NCBI RefSeq assembly: GCF_900116685.1 | Contig: NZ_FPBL01000001.1 | Location: forward strand, 1 to 64,000 | DNA length: 64,000 bases | Source of the DNA: Nitrosomonas eutropha | GTDB taxonomy: Bacteria; Pseudomonadota; Gammaproteobacteria; Burkholderiales; Nitrosomonadaceae | Reading direction: 5' to 3' | In this document: piece after piece, positions 7,710-14,387 of the stretch | Layout: each line of letters begins with the position of its first letter | Position numbering within the stretch: the first letter of the stretch is position 1 | Notes under the pieces: model-generated | What the model was told of the DNA's origin: nothing | Databases searched by the model: none | What the model saw: the letters and a program-made list of their open reading frames with translations, nothing else | Program-made: the position numbers and the translations under genes

Positions 7710-8117
7710 TTAATACAGCTGGTGAATGGCAGAAAGTGCGAAAGCAACACCCGGAAATGCTTTTAGCAGCTTGCCATCCATTGTTACCAGCTTTGCGCCC
7801 AATTTCATCGCCAGCGCGACAAATTCACAGTAATAAGCTGAACATTCGCTGTCACGCACCAACTCCAAAACGCTGAATGAATCTACCTCATACTCGGCCC
7901 CAGCGAGTAAATCTTCTGCCTCGCGCTGGAGATGATATGCCTGTGAGAATGTCAAACTTCCACGCCTGAGATACCCGGTCAAAATGTTTCTGAATTCACT
8001 TCGCCATAAAACCGGCGCTGCCCAATCAGCGTCATGTTCAAATAACGCTTCTGCAGTGGCAGTGTATTCGCCGGGCAGGTAAAAATACGCCAGCACATTT
8101 GAATCCACGACGATCAT
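7710..8117 (-). CDS. vapC: PIN-domain toxin, VapC/FitB-like, with a substituted catalytic Asp
   Basis: 135 residues with a PIN-domain layout: Asp5 in VVDSNVLAYF, Glu41 in WRSEFRN, and a late DGKLLKAFPG segment with Asp114. PIN toxins are Mg2+-dependent RNases. In close relatives the third acidic residue sits in a SAYDCEFVALA motif; here the sequence is CSAYYCEFVALA (about 93-103), with Tyr96 at that position. A single G-to-T change (GAC to TAC) explains it. Loss of this metal ligand would be expected to weaken or abolish activity. The gene overlaps the upstream antitoxin by 4 nt. Confidence 0.85.
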   Translation of the reverse strand: MIVVDSNVLAYFYLPGEYTATAEALFEHDADWAAPVLWRSEFRNILTGYLRRGSLTFSQAYHLQREAEDLLAGAEYEVDSFSVLELVRDSECSAYYCEFVALAMKLGAKLVTMDGKLLKAFPGVAFALSAIHQLY

Positions 8118-8359
8118 GGGCGTCCCTGCTTTTTCATGATGTCAATATCGTCTGCTTGAAATTCTTCAACATTCAACTTGGCGCGTAACTGACGAGCGCG
8201 TGCCAATCGCTCTTTCGAAGAAATCCTGGTTGACATGAGCACAGTCTCAAGGCACATGATAATTTCACTGTTGAGGCTGCGACGATTCGCCTTTGCGACA
8301 ACTTTGAGCCGCTCATACACCTCATCCGGAATATTTTTCAACGTTAAGGTTGTAGACAT
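8114..8359 (-). CDS. vapB: FitA/VapB-type antitoxin
   Basis: 81 residues. The N-terminus (TTLTLKNIPDEVYERLKVVA) and the RRSLNSEIIMCLE segment form an Arc/MetJ-like ribbon-helix-helix DNA-binding fold, as in FitA and VapB. The C-terminal part (ERLARARQLRAKLNVEEFQADDID) is the toxin-binding tail. It is the first gene of the operon and its stop overlaps the vapC start. It should bind the PIN toxin and repress the operon promoter, which must lie within 8360-8466. Confidence 0.88.
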   Translation of the reverse strand: MSTTLTLKNIPDEVYERLKVVAKANRRSLNSEIIMCLETVLMSTRISSKERLARARQLRAKLNVEEFQADDIDIMKKQGRP

Positions 8360-8466
8360 AGCACTTTAAATTCCATCATTAAAATAAAACCATAATGGTT
8401 CCATTCTATATTCAACCTACTGATTCCACAAGTAAACAACTGGCATTAAACCACCTGATTTCCGTA

Positions 8467-8613
8467 AAAACCTGTTCAATATCTCACTAAAGGGCGCATT
8501 ACGACGTTGAAATCGAACTCAAAATGCTCACATACTTCAACAAGTATGCTCCGCTTTTTTGTTCAATTTTATCTTGCACTGCATCCCTTGATCGAGACCT
8601 TGAACAAATTCTT
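8467..8613. repeat. 143-bp MITE-like element, copy A
   Basis: AACCTGTTCAATATCTCACT at the left; CCTTGATCGAGACCTTGAACA at the right. Nested inverted repeats: CATACTT...AAGTATG in the centre and GTTCAATTTT pairing with the GAACTC region. Compared with copies at 28767 and 36429, the ends are degenerate (AAACCTGTTCAA, TTGAACAAATTCTT) and the central loop is 3 nt longer (CAAC). It carries no gene. Confidence 0.8.
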
Positions 8614-8870
8614 AGGCACTCGATATTTATTCGCACCATCAAGCAGTAAATACTTCCTTGTAAATGGAGATATAACAAAACCCATTATTCAGTAAGATTT
8701 GAATTAAACAACTTCATGAATAAAATATTGTAATCTTCCATTCTGATTACGCCTTGCTTACCCAATCTCAATCAGTTTCTTTCAAATTTCAGAAATAAGG
8801 TTTCGAGCACTTTGCTGGTGTTATAGCTGAATCGCCACATTGCTTTGCTCCTCACGAGAATGGAAAAAAG
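8614..8870. other. Intergenic AT-rich stretch, nothing recognised
   Basis: Between MITE-like copy A and the next REP-like unit no convincing frame, RNA or operator was seen. A small REP arm (TTGCTTTGCTCCTCACGAGAATGG) starts near 8840. Confidence 0.5.
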
Positions 8871-8909
8871 TCGTCCTTGCGAGAAGGCGCAGCCGACGAA
8901 GCAATCCAG
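8871..8909. repeat. REP-like repeat
   Basis: TCGTCCTTGCGAGAAGGCGC then CCGACGAAGCAATCCAG. It is the first half of a composite with the ~220-bp repeat that follows; the same REP-plus-repeat order occurs at 12186-12476. Confidence 0.75.
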
Positions 8910-8910
8910 A

Positions 8911-9126
8911 ATGATTAAAGATGCACCGATCGGCACTACAGACATATCTTGGCTGAGGAAGGGAAAACGTGATGTAAACCGCAGAAATTATCAGATTATT
9001 CAGATCTGAGCACCGGTTCTTCAGTCCAACTTCAAAGTAGATTAAAAAGCAGTTTCCAGAGAACCCGGAGCCGGGTCTGTTCAACAATCGGTTCATATCG
9101 TGGGTTGCTTCGCGATCACGGCATAA
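8911..9126. repeat. ~220-bp intergenic repeat, copy 1
   Basis: It begins ATGATTAAAGATGCACCGATCGG and ends near CTTCGCGATCACGGCATAAC. A diverged copy is at 12244-12476 in the same orientation. An open frame crosses it on the minus strand but is not conserved between the copies, so it is not called a gene. Origin unknown; possibly the relic of a mobile element or of a duplicated gene end. Confidence 0.65.
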
Positions 9127-9198
9127 CTGTTCTCATCAGAATGAAGCAGCAAGCCAGTCAGGAAACCGTGGCTTCTCTCCTCTTGTTTCCCGCTTTCC

Positions 9199-9480
9199 TT
9201 ACGAATGCTTGAGATCGCGATAGAAATTTTCGTGCGGCCCGACTGCTTCGAGATACACCAGATACACAGCCTCATCGATACTGTAGCCGAGCAGATATAA
9301 CTGATTTTGGCTGTGGAATTTATAGACCAGGAGCTCCGCCAGATCCCCTTTTTTGCGCTCACCTATTGCCGGCCTGGCTGCCACGACCTCAATCGCGGCA
9401 TCAACGTTCCGTGCGACATTACCGTGTAATTTCTTATAGGCGCGGGCGAATCTCCGGGTTTGCTTAACCCCGTAGCTCAT
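9199..9480 (-). CDS. RelE/ParE-family toxin
   Basis: 93 residues from ATG 9480 (MSYGVKQTRRFARAYKKL). A longer frame to 9501 only adds residues read from the antitoxin. The pattern of a basic N-terminal helix, DAAIEVVAARPAIGERKKGDLAELLVYKF and a C-terminal YSIDEAVYLVYLEAVG-PHENFYRDLK is the RelE/ParE fold with its family ending. The start lies inside the antitoxin gene (17-nt overlap), so the pair is translationally coupled. It may poison gyrase (ParE-like) or cleave mRNA (RelE-like); sequence does not decide between them. Confidence 0.87.
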   Translation of the reverse strand: MSYGVKQTRRFARAYKKLHGNVARNVDAAIEVVAARPAIGERKKGDLAELLVYKFHSQNQLYLLGYSIDEAVYLVYLEAVGPHENFYRDLKHS

Positions 9481-9709
9481 CAGCGGCCGACCGGGGTACA
9501 AAATCTGTAGCCTCGCTGCGAGGCTCGGCCATCGAAGCCAGCGATTCAGCGATAAAACTCACCGGTAGATCAGGATTATCCAGTGCAACACGCCCCACCC
9601 TGGCCCAGTACTCGATCTGACCGGCGATGGTACGGTGCTCAACCAGAGCCTCGCTGCGTGCCTGTTCATACAACGTCTGATCGATGCGAATAGATATTGA
9701 AGTATTCAT
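9464..9709 (-). CDS. ParD-like antitoxin
   Basis: 81 residues from ATG 9709. The start is chosen by a strong GGAGG seven bases upstream; a frame to 9748 exists but lacks such a site. N-terminus MNTSISIRIDQTLYEQARSE is a ribbon-helix-helix of the ParD-like family (PF11903 type), followed by RTIAGQIEYWARVGRVALDNPD, a characteristic helix. The C-terminal segment would bind the toxin. It is the first gene of the operon. Confidence 0.85.
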   Translation of the reverse strand: MNTSISIRIDQTLYEQARSEALVEHRTIAGQIEYWARVGRVALDNPDLPVSFIAESLASMAEPRSEATDFVPRSAADELRG

Positions 9710-9860
9710 AATAACCTCCATGTTTGCCAAAATACTCACTATCATCATCTTACTACAAATGTGGAAAAGCTAAGTTTGGAGGCTGGATTGCTCCGCACTT
9801 TTGGCATATCGCAATGATAAAACGGCTATCTTTCAATCTTTCAATCTTTCAAAGTCAGAT

Positions 9861-9921
9861 CCGGGATCAATAATACTTGTTATATTTATTTTCTTGATTC
9901 GCGACCTGGCCCCGATCTCCA
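9861..9921. repeat. TA-island spacer repeat, copy 3
   Basis: CCGGGATCAATAATACTTGT ... TTCTTGATTCGCGACCTGGC. It aligns with copies 2, 4 and 5 and has the same orientation. It lies between the ParDE-like module and the toxin remnant at 9925-9962. Confidence 0.6.
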
Positions 9922-9924
9922 CTA

Positions 9925-9962
9925 TCGGGCCTTTGCGTATGTAATAAACTCGATAGCAGGGG
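9925..9962 (-). pseudogene. Tiny remnant of an HI1419-type toxin gene
   Basis: Read on the minus strand, this 38-bp piece encodes RVYYIRKGPIV, nearly identical to RVYYMRKGPIV in the larger toxin remnant at 11035-11175. The DNA match (TGTAATAAACTCGA plus flanks) is well beyond chance. It has no start and no C-terminus. Confidence 0.6.
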
Positions 9963-9988
9963 CCATGATCACAACACGACTTTAATCG

Positions 9989-10303
9989 TCAAGCATGTGC
10001 CAATGGCTGAATTTTCGCAATTTCGCTCTCTATCGTCCGCGCAGCATCCCACAGATCCACTGCGCCTTGTGCGTTAATCCAAAATTCTGCCGAATTACCA
10101 AAAAATCGCGCTAACCGAAGCGCCATTTCAGGACTAACAGCACGCCGTTTACGCAGGAGTTCATTCACAGATTGGCGTGACACCCCAAGCTCTTTTGCCA
10201 AAGCCGAAACCGACAAATTGTAGTCCGGAAGAAAATCCTCACGTAGCATTTCACCCGGATGAGTCGGCCTGCGCTTCATCTTGATTGAATTTGGAACACT
10301 CAT
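9989..10303 (-). CDS. higA: HigA-family antitoxin (XRE helix-turn-helix)
   Basis: 104 residues. RRPTHPGEMLREDFL is the HigA/VapI signature. The helix-turn-helix follows (LSVSALAKELGVSRQSVNELLRKRRAVSPEMALRLARFFGNSAEFWIN), then a tail ending KIQPLAHA. It represses its own operon and would inhibit HigB. The gene reads in the same direction as the HigB remnant 12 bp upstream. The antitoxin frame is intact although its toxin partner is damaged, so it may now act as an orphan regulator. Confidence 0.9.
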   Translation of the reverse strand: MSVPNSIKMKRRPTHPGEMLREDFLPDYNLSVSALAKELGVSRQSVNELLRKRRAVSPEMALRLARFFGNSAEFWINAQGAVDLWDAARTIESEIAKIQPLAHA

Positions 10304-10315
10304 GGTTTCTTCCTT

Positions 10316-10528
10316 TCAGTGATAGTCGCAAACCTCGACATCGTAAGCATCACCTTCCACGAATCGGAAGCAAATATGCCACTGATTATTTATTGAAATT
10401 GAATATTGCCCTTTCCGATCACCACCAAGTACATGGAGGTGATCGCTCGGTGGAACTCGCAAATCTTCGAGGCAAGTCGCCAACTCTAGCTTCCGACTTG
10501 CGCGCTTCACGCATAGCCGACGAAGCAA
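10316..10528 (-). pseudogene. higB: HigB toxin gene truncated at its 5' end by a REP-like repeat
   Basis: The C-terminal 60 residues are typical HigB (EDLRVPPSDHLHVLGGDRKG, then QYSISINNQWHICFRF and YDVEVCDYH). The intact HigB at 17075-17356 has 93 residues; here about 26 N-terminal residues are missing. The sequence upstream of about codon 10 is the REP-like repeat at 10498-10533 (GCATAGCCGACGAAGCAATCCAG), and only TTG or GTG codons within it could start translation. The toxin is therefore probably dead, while its antitoxin at 9989-10303 remains intact. Confidence 0.8.
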
Positions 10529-10533
10529 TCCAG
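10498..10533. repeat. REP-like repeat inside former higB
   Basis: CGCTTCACGCATAGCCGACGAAGCAATCCAG. It replaces the 5' end of the HigB gene. Homology to 7516-7669 begins right after it and runs to 10690. Confidence 0.7.
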
Positions 10534-10626
10534 CTCAACTGTTACAACAAGGGGAATCAGTAATTTTGTGTATTATTATTACCGTGGTTTTTGAATCACT
10601 GCACCGCTGATGACTTAAAAACCAGG

Positions 10627-10690
10627 AAAACTGGAATCAATAGTATTTGGCAACTTGTTTTCTTCATTCAAGATCTGGCCCTGGTTTTCT
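10627..10690. repeat. TA-island spacer repeat, copy 4
   Basis: GAAAACTGGAATCAATAGTATTTGG ... TTCAAGATCTGGCCCTGGTT. It is the second end of the ~155-bp duplication shared with 7516-7669. Confidence 0.65.
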
Positions 10691-10732
10691 ATGCAGGTGC
10701 TAGAGGATGCGCAAATCGGCGCATCAGGCAGG

Positions 10733-11031
10733 TTAATTCACATGAGCAGGCTTAATATGAAATTTCAAGTCAAGCGCTTGATAACCTTAATAACTGTAGA
10801 AAATTCCGGATTGCCGTCAGGAGATAAAGCCTTATAAAGTCCCTCACGAGTCAGGCCAGTTTCACGAGCAAGCCAAGTCATTCCACGGGCACGTGCAATA
10901 TCACCTAATGCAGCACGAATGAGACTACCATCCCCCGGATCTTCTTCCGCACAGGCTTCAAAATATAACTTTATATCTTCATCTGTTTTGAGCAGCTCCA
11001 CCACATCCCAGCGGGAAAAATTTTCAGCCAT
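10733..11031 (-). pseudogene. HI1420-type addiction-module antitoxin, frameshifted near its C-terminus
   Basis: The present frame (10765-11031, 88 residues, MAENFSRWDVVELLK) matches putative addiction-module antidotes of the HI1420 type: WDVVELLKTDEDIKLYFEAC, then IRAALGDIARARGMTWLARE and LTREGLYKALSPDGNPEFSTV. The family normally continues KVxKALGLxLxxxxA. Here it ends KVIKRLT. Adding one G between 10776 and 10777 restores KALDLKFHIKPAHVN and a stop at 10733, for 98 residues, the usual length. A one-base deletion is the simplest reading; a sequencing error is possible. The toxin partner upstream is truncated too, so the module looks dead. Confidence 0.7.
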
Positions 11032-11034
11032 AAA

Positions 11035-11175
11035 TTACTCCTTCCACTCTTTCGCAATTGTGATCGCACGCACAATATCTGCATCCTGGGTAGATTTATC
11101 ACCACCAGTCAGCAGCACGATAACTATTGGACCTTTACGCATGTAATAAACTCGACGATTCAGGGAAAATCGCAA
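11035..11175 (-). pseudogene. HI1419-type toxin gene, C-terminal remnant
   Basis: The minus strand encodes LRFSLNRRVYYMRKGPIVIV, then LLTGGDKSTQDADIVRAITI and a stop 3 bp before the antitoxin start. GGDKSTQ followed by DI--A is the hallmark end of HI1419-type RelE-superfamily toxins, normally placed just upstream of the HI1420-type antitoxin, as here. Upstream of 11175 the frame runs into a REP-like unit (TGTCCTTGCGACTGCGAGCG), so the N-terminal half is gone. Confidence 0.75.
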
Positions 11176-11296
11176 AAAGCTGTCCTTGCGACTGCGAGCG
11201 TAACGTGGCAGGAAGTAACTGTGGTTTCTGAATCAGATTGATACCACGATCCGCACTGAAAATGTCCTAAACCTGATGACAGGGTAACCAGATGCA

Positions 11297-11593
11297 CTAT
11301 TCAGTGGAAGCGTGCGAAATTAAACCAGTACGATCTATTAATGGAAATTGTTCCGGATGCAAGAGAGATTCAACAGCCAGATCTATATCCAGATCAGGCC
11401 AATAAAGATGGTGTGGTGAAGGAAGCTCAACATTTAGTAATTTTCCGATCGAGGCTTCCCTAAACCAGGGAAACTCTTTAAATGGCACAAATATTTCCTG
11501 ATCAAATATCAGCAACCAGAAACCGTGCTTTGAAACATTGGTCACCTCAACTGTGGAAGTGTCTGCGCCAGGCTGTATGGATGTCATATTCAT
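11297..11593 (-). CDS. DUF2442 protein
   Basis: 98 residues. The pattern TSTVEVTNVSKHGFWLLIFDQEIFVPFKEFPWFREASI...LPSPHHLYWPDLDIDLAVESLLHPE is the DUF2442 family. Such genes commonly follow a DUF4160 gene, as here, and the pair behaves like toxin-antitoxin gene couples by size and layout; no role has been shown that I can rely on. It overlaps the DUF4160 gene by 47 nt, a strong coupling. The long overlap leaves the start uncertain by a few codons (a second ATG is two codons in). Confidence 0.85.
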   Translation of the reverse strand: MNMTSIQPGADTSTVEVTNVSKHGFWLLIFDQEIFVPFKEFPWFREASIGKLLNVELPSPHHLYWPDLDIDLAVESLLHPEQFPLIDRTGLISHASTE

Positions 11594-11786
11594 ATTCCTT
11601 AATCAAGGATAAAGCTTCGCTCAGCTCTTTTGGAGATAGCCCATAATTTTGAGCAAGTTTAACCTCTGGCTCCAGCCAGAATTTTGCTTCCCCGTTTTGT
11701 CCATGAACATGGACATGTATCCTGGGCTCCTCTCTGGAAAAGAAATAAAACCGGAAGCCACCTTCTCGAAATATAGTTGGACTCAT
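11547..11786 (-). CDS. DUF4160 protein
   Basis: 79 residues: FREGGFRFYFFSREEPRIHVHVHGQNGEAKFWLEPEVKLAQNYGLSPKELSEALSLIKE is the DUF4160 family, with the conserved EPRIHVHV motif and a histidine pair. It is the first gene of the pair with DUF2442. A truncated, decayed second copy is at 6625-6770. Function unknown; association with TA-rich loci is the only contextual clue. Confidence 0.88.
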   Translation of the reverse strand: MSPTIFREGGFRFYFFSREEPRIHVHVHGQNGEAKFWLEPEVKLAQNYGLSPKELSEALSLIKEYEYDIHTAWRRHFHS

Positions 11787-11830
11787 AAAAATGATACAAC
11801 GTTTGCGTGTTTTTGACGATCCAGAATCAG

Positions 11831-11895
11831 AAAACTGGAATCAATAACATCTGGCTGCTTGTCTTCTTGACTCAAGAACTAGCCCCAGTTCTCTA
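11831..11895. repeat. TA-island spacer repeat, copy 5
   Basis: AAAACTGGAATCAATAACATCTGGC ... CTCAAGAACTAGCCCCAGTT. This copy retains the form from which the DUF4160 remnant with copy 1 at 6769 could be derived by a single deletion. Confidence 0.65.
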
Positions 11896-11902
11896 AATCT
11901 TT

Positions 11903-12025
11903 TTATGTAATGTAACCAAGTGCGCGCCACTTTGTTACGATTTTTTCAATCCCGTCGATATAATAAATATTGCAAGTTTCTATTACATCTTCGGTTCCTG
12001 TCCAATTTAGGAAGATGTACGTCAT
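11903..12025 (-). other. Possible small ORF or gene fragment of unknown origin
   Basis: A 40-codon frame from ATG 12025 begins MTYIFLNWTGTEDVIETC. It carries on upstream into REP-like sequence, so any longer gene is interrupted. The composition is protein-like, but no family is recognised. It may be the 3' end of a lost gene. Confidence 0.25.
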
Positions 12026-12052
12026 GATATTCCTCGCGAAAGCGGCAAAAAA

Positions 12053-12241
12053 CCGTCCTTGCGAGGAAGTATGACCGACGAAGCAATCCAGCTTTTTTGT
12101 TGCTGTTACTGTTTGTTTCTGGATCACCACAGCCTTGTCAGGCTTCGTGATGACGGTAAAAAGACCCCGTCTTTGCGGAGTAACTTGTCCTTGCGAGGAA
12201 GCGTGGCTGACGTGACAACCCAGTAGTTGAGGAGTAATCCA
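12053..12241. repeat. Cluster of REP-like repeats
   Basis: A unit at 12053-12091 (CCGTCCTTGCGAGGAAGTAT ... CGACGAAGCAATCCAG) and a second segment at 12148-12241 that duplicates 7422-7516. The intervening bases carry an inverted REP half. Confidence 0.75.
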
Positions 12242-12243
12242 CA

Positions 12244-12476
12244 ATGATTGAAGATGCGCCGATCGGCGTTACAGCCATACTCGGCTGAGAATGGGAAAAA
12301 CGTAATATAAACCGCAGGAAATTATCGAGTTATGCATATCTGAAACCGGCAGCAGTGCTTTCCGGTGAAAATACCGGGCTTCCAGCCCAGCTCCAAGGCC
12401 GATCACAAAAACCCGGCTCCTGGTTTGCTCAACAACCGGCTCATGTCGTGGTTCACTTCGCGATCATGATATAACC
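12244..12476. repeat. ~220-bp intergenic repeat, copy 2
   Basis: It begins ATGATTGAAGATGCGCCGATCGGCG and ends CACTTCGCGATCATGATATAACC. It aligns with 8911-9126 with substitutions and a short insertion (ACCGGGCTTCCAGCCC). The REP-like unit directly before it parallels the first copy. Confidence 0.65.
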
Positions 12477-12483
12477 CTAATCA

Positions 12484-13104
12484 TTAGACTTCGTGCTTAC
12501 CATCCAAATGCATTTGGCAAAACTGCAAGGATGGGCCTGCCATTCGATCCAATAGTTTTTGGTGATCTTTAAGAAAATTAAGAAGTGATTGTGCTTTTTG
12601 GTGGTGATACTTGAAGATGAAGTGGGGGTCTATATTGTCACGATACAACGCAAGTGCCTCACAGTAGAGACATGTCAGTTTGTGAAGTCTCACCGTTGCG
12701 AGTTTAAATTCCTTTGGATTGATGTAGTTTGGTTCAAGGATTCCCCAGACTACGTCTCCAAACTCAACTGTTTCTCCGGATTTCAAGGCAGCGAGCTCAC
12801 GCTCAAGCCAATGCATGATCTCATCGTCTGCTTTAGTAACATGCGCTAGCAGATCTCGCTTTAGCATTTCATGCTGCACACCAGATAGCTGTTCACTCTG
12901 TAGATGAATTGTGTAAACCAGAAGAAGAATGCTGATGAAAGCAAGAAGTGCGCTAGAAACTCCACCAAAGTAATCTCCGAACTGACCCCAGTCTTCGCCG
13001 CTCGTTGAGAACGGTTTATCAAATCCAACGTAAGCATAGTAGATACCACCCACAGTAGCGATAAGCAGCAGACCAACGATAAGGACGAGGAGAATTCTTG
13101 ACAT
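12484..13104 (-). CDS. Two-TM membrane protein with WGQFGDYFGG motif, candidate phage-defence (AbiC-like) protein
   Basis: 206 residues from ATG 13104 (MSRILLVLIVGLLL); a frame to 13131 adds nine residues. Two membrane segments near residues 4-26 and 49-69 flank WGQFGDYFGGVSSALLAFISILLLVYTI, the motif of membrane proteins annotated as putative phage abortive infection proteins (putAbiC type). The remaining ~120 residues are cytoplasmic and largely helical. It is the second gene of a two-gene operon, 61 bp after the GRDP-like gene. The defence role is inferred from family annotation and the neighbouring TA island. Confidence 0.65.
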   Translation of the reverse strand: MSRILLVLIVGLLLIATVGGIYYAYVGFDKPFSTSGEDWGQFGDYFGGVSSALLAFISILLLVYTIHLQSEQLSGVQHEMLKRDLLAHVTKADDEIMHWLERELAALKSGETVEFGDVVWGILEPNYINPKEFKLATVRLHKLTCLYCEALALYRDNIDPHFIFKYHHQKAQSLLNFLKDHQKLLDRMAGPSLQFCQMHLDGKHEV

Positions 13105-13165
13105 GAAGCCCAAGCCGAAGGTCAGGGGCACGCACTATAAACGATACGTCCCCTGGAGTGAAGAG

Positions 13166-13639
13166 TTATGCTGTAATAGCAAGTTTTGGACGCTGATCCA
13201 TGGCGTATCCCGAAGGATCAGCTCGGCGACCGCAGTTTGGACACCGTTTGCTAGCTAACCAAAGATCCGTTGGAAGTTTGCCAAAACGAGCTTCGTAGAG
13301 AACGCGCGAATCACCCCATGCCGCTTTCAGGTTTTCTTCATCCTCCTTACCACGCATTCCGAAATACGGAAAATGGTGAAGAAAGTAACCAAAATAATTT
13401 TGGCAATCTTCCTGATACTTTTGTGTATCCAAGATATGGAAATGCCAGAAATCGTCCACTGAAGACGATGGGATGACAGCTACATCTGGATTTTCTTTGC
13501 AAAGAATTAAATATTTTTCGTACTCAGATGCTACCCGTCTTGTGAAATCAAGAGACCAGCCCAAGCCTTCTTCCTTATCCATGACCTTGACCATGATTGG
13601 TTCCAAGTCCAGATCGGTTAAAGATTTTTCATTCATCAT
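13166..13639 (-). CDS. GRDP-like protein (glycine-rich domain-containing protein-like family)
   Basis: 157 residues. The core VDDFWHFHILDTQKYQEDCQ (about 61-80) followed by HHFPYFGMRG (88-97) is the hallmark of the GRDP-like family (PF07173 type); the W-H-x-H, Asp and paired His suggest a metal or ligand site. A C-terminal CPNCGRR (133-139) is a CxxC that could bind metal with partners elsewhere. No signal peptide or membrane segment. It is the first gene of an operon with the two-TM membrane protein. Function in bacteria is unknown to me. Confidence 0.7.
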   Translation of the reverse strand: MMNEKSLTDLDLEPIMVKVMDKEEGLGWSLDFTRRVASEYEKYLILCKENPDVAVIPSSSVDDFWHFHILDTQKYQEDCQNYFGYFLHHFPYFGMRGKEDEENLKAAWGDSRVLYEARFGKLPTDLWLASKRCPNCGRRADPSGYAMDQRPKLAITA

Positions 13640-14049
13640 TTTACCTCACGGTTGGTTAAATAAATTTCATAACATAATGTTATACAACATCAAATATCCA
13701 GTTTGTTGTCACATCACCTTGTATAAGAAGATTTAACAATCTAATTTTTCACTAACAAATTCTTAAACATTCCATCCACACCGAAAATCAGGACATATGC
13801 ATTATTAAAAATCTACTGAATCAGATATGTAATGAAATCCATTCAGGCACAATGGTATCGAAATTGTTTTATTTTCCTGATTAACGAGCTGTTTAAGAGC
13901 TTTATCCAGCTGAGTCGGGTAGTAGAATAAATTTGTTATAACTACATAACGGGAGCCTAGTGCAAAGCTTTAGTCTCATTCGCCACTTGTTATAAAGCCT
14001 TACGGTTTTACTATTGCGGTACTTTTGTATCACTCTGGCGAAGAGAAAA
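13640..14049. other. AT-rich intergenic stretch, nothing recognised
   Basis: Low-GC sequence between the GRDP-like gene and the flagellin region. It contains small dyads such as AACATAATGTTATACAAC but no convincing gene, RNA or operator. It should hold the promoter of the GRDP-like operon near 13640-13700. Confidence 0.4.
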
Positions 14050-14143
14050 CTGTCTTTGCGAGGAAGCGCAGCCGACGAAGCAATCCAGTGCCTTTGTTAC
14101 CATTGCTGCTGGATTGCTTCACGCTGCGCGTTCGCAATGACGG
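14050..14143. repeat. Pair of REP-like repeats in inverted orientation
   Basis: CTGTCTTTGCGAGGAAGCGC ... GACGAAGCAATCCAG (14050-14088) and the inverse CTGGATTGCTTCACGCTGCGCG ... TCGCAATGACGG (14110-14143). The two face each other across about 20 bp and could fold into a large hairpin. Confidence 0.8.
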
Positions 14144-14235
14144 TTTTTAACCAATTGCCCAAACAACTGCTGATTTCTCCTTCAGTTCCAGTCTTCACTG
14201 GTTAAAAAAGAAAAGTTGTTTTTCTATTTATTCCT

Positions 14236-14263
14236 CTAAACCTTTCCTTACGCGGTCCGTTAC
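14236..14263 (+). promoter_or_regulatory. Likely sigma-28 (FliA) promoter of fliC
   Basis: CTAAA at 14236-14240, then 15 bases, then TCCGTTAC at 14256-14263; the flagellar consensus is CTAAA-N15-GCCGATAA. The -35 part is exact and the -10 part matches at five of eight positions. It lies about 125 bp before the fliC start. Confidence 0.55.
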
Positions 14264-14387
14264 TGCTCTCAACGGCGGTTGAATATTCTGCACACAGATG
14301 CAGATCAGGGCCGGAAAACGATGGTGGGCTCGCTATTAAAGAGCACCACGATACTTTAAAAAGTACTTCTCGGAAGGAGAAACAAAA

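Noticed and set aside
8821-9096. Open frame of 91 codons on the minus strand
   Set aside because: It crosses a REP-like unit and the 220-bp repeat; the frame is not kept in the copy at 12244-12476.
12026-12244. N-terminal extension of the 11903-12025 frame
   Set aside because: It is REP-like repeat read in frame; residues such as CFVGHTSSQGR are the repeat translated.
6572-13640. Integron-type gene-cassette array
   Set aside because: No attC-like R'/R'' core sites, no integrase, mixed orientation of modules.
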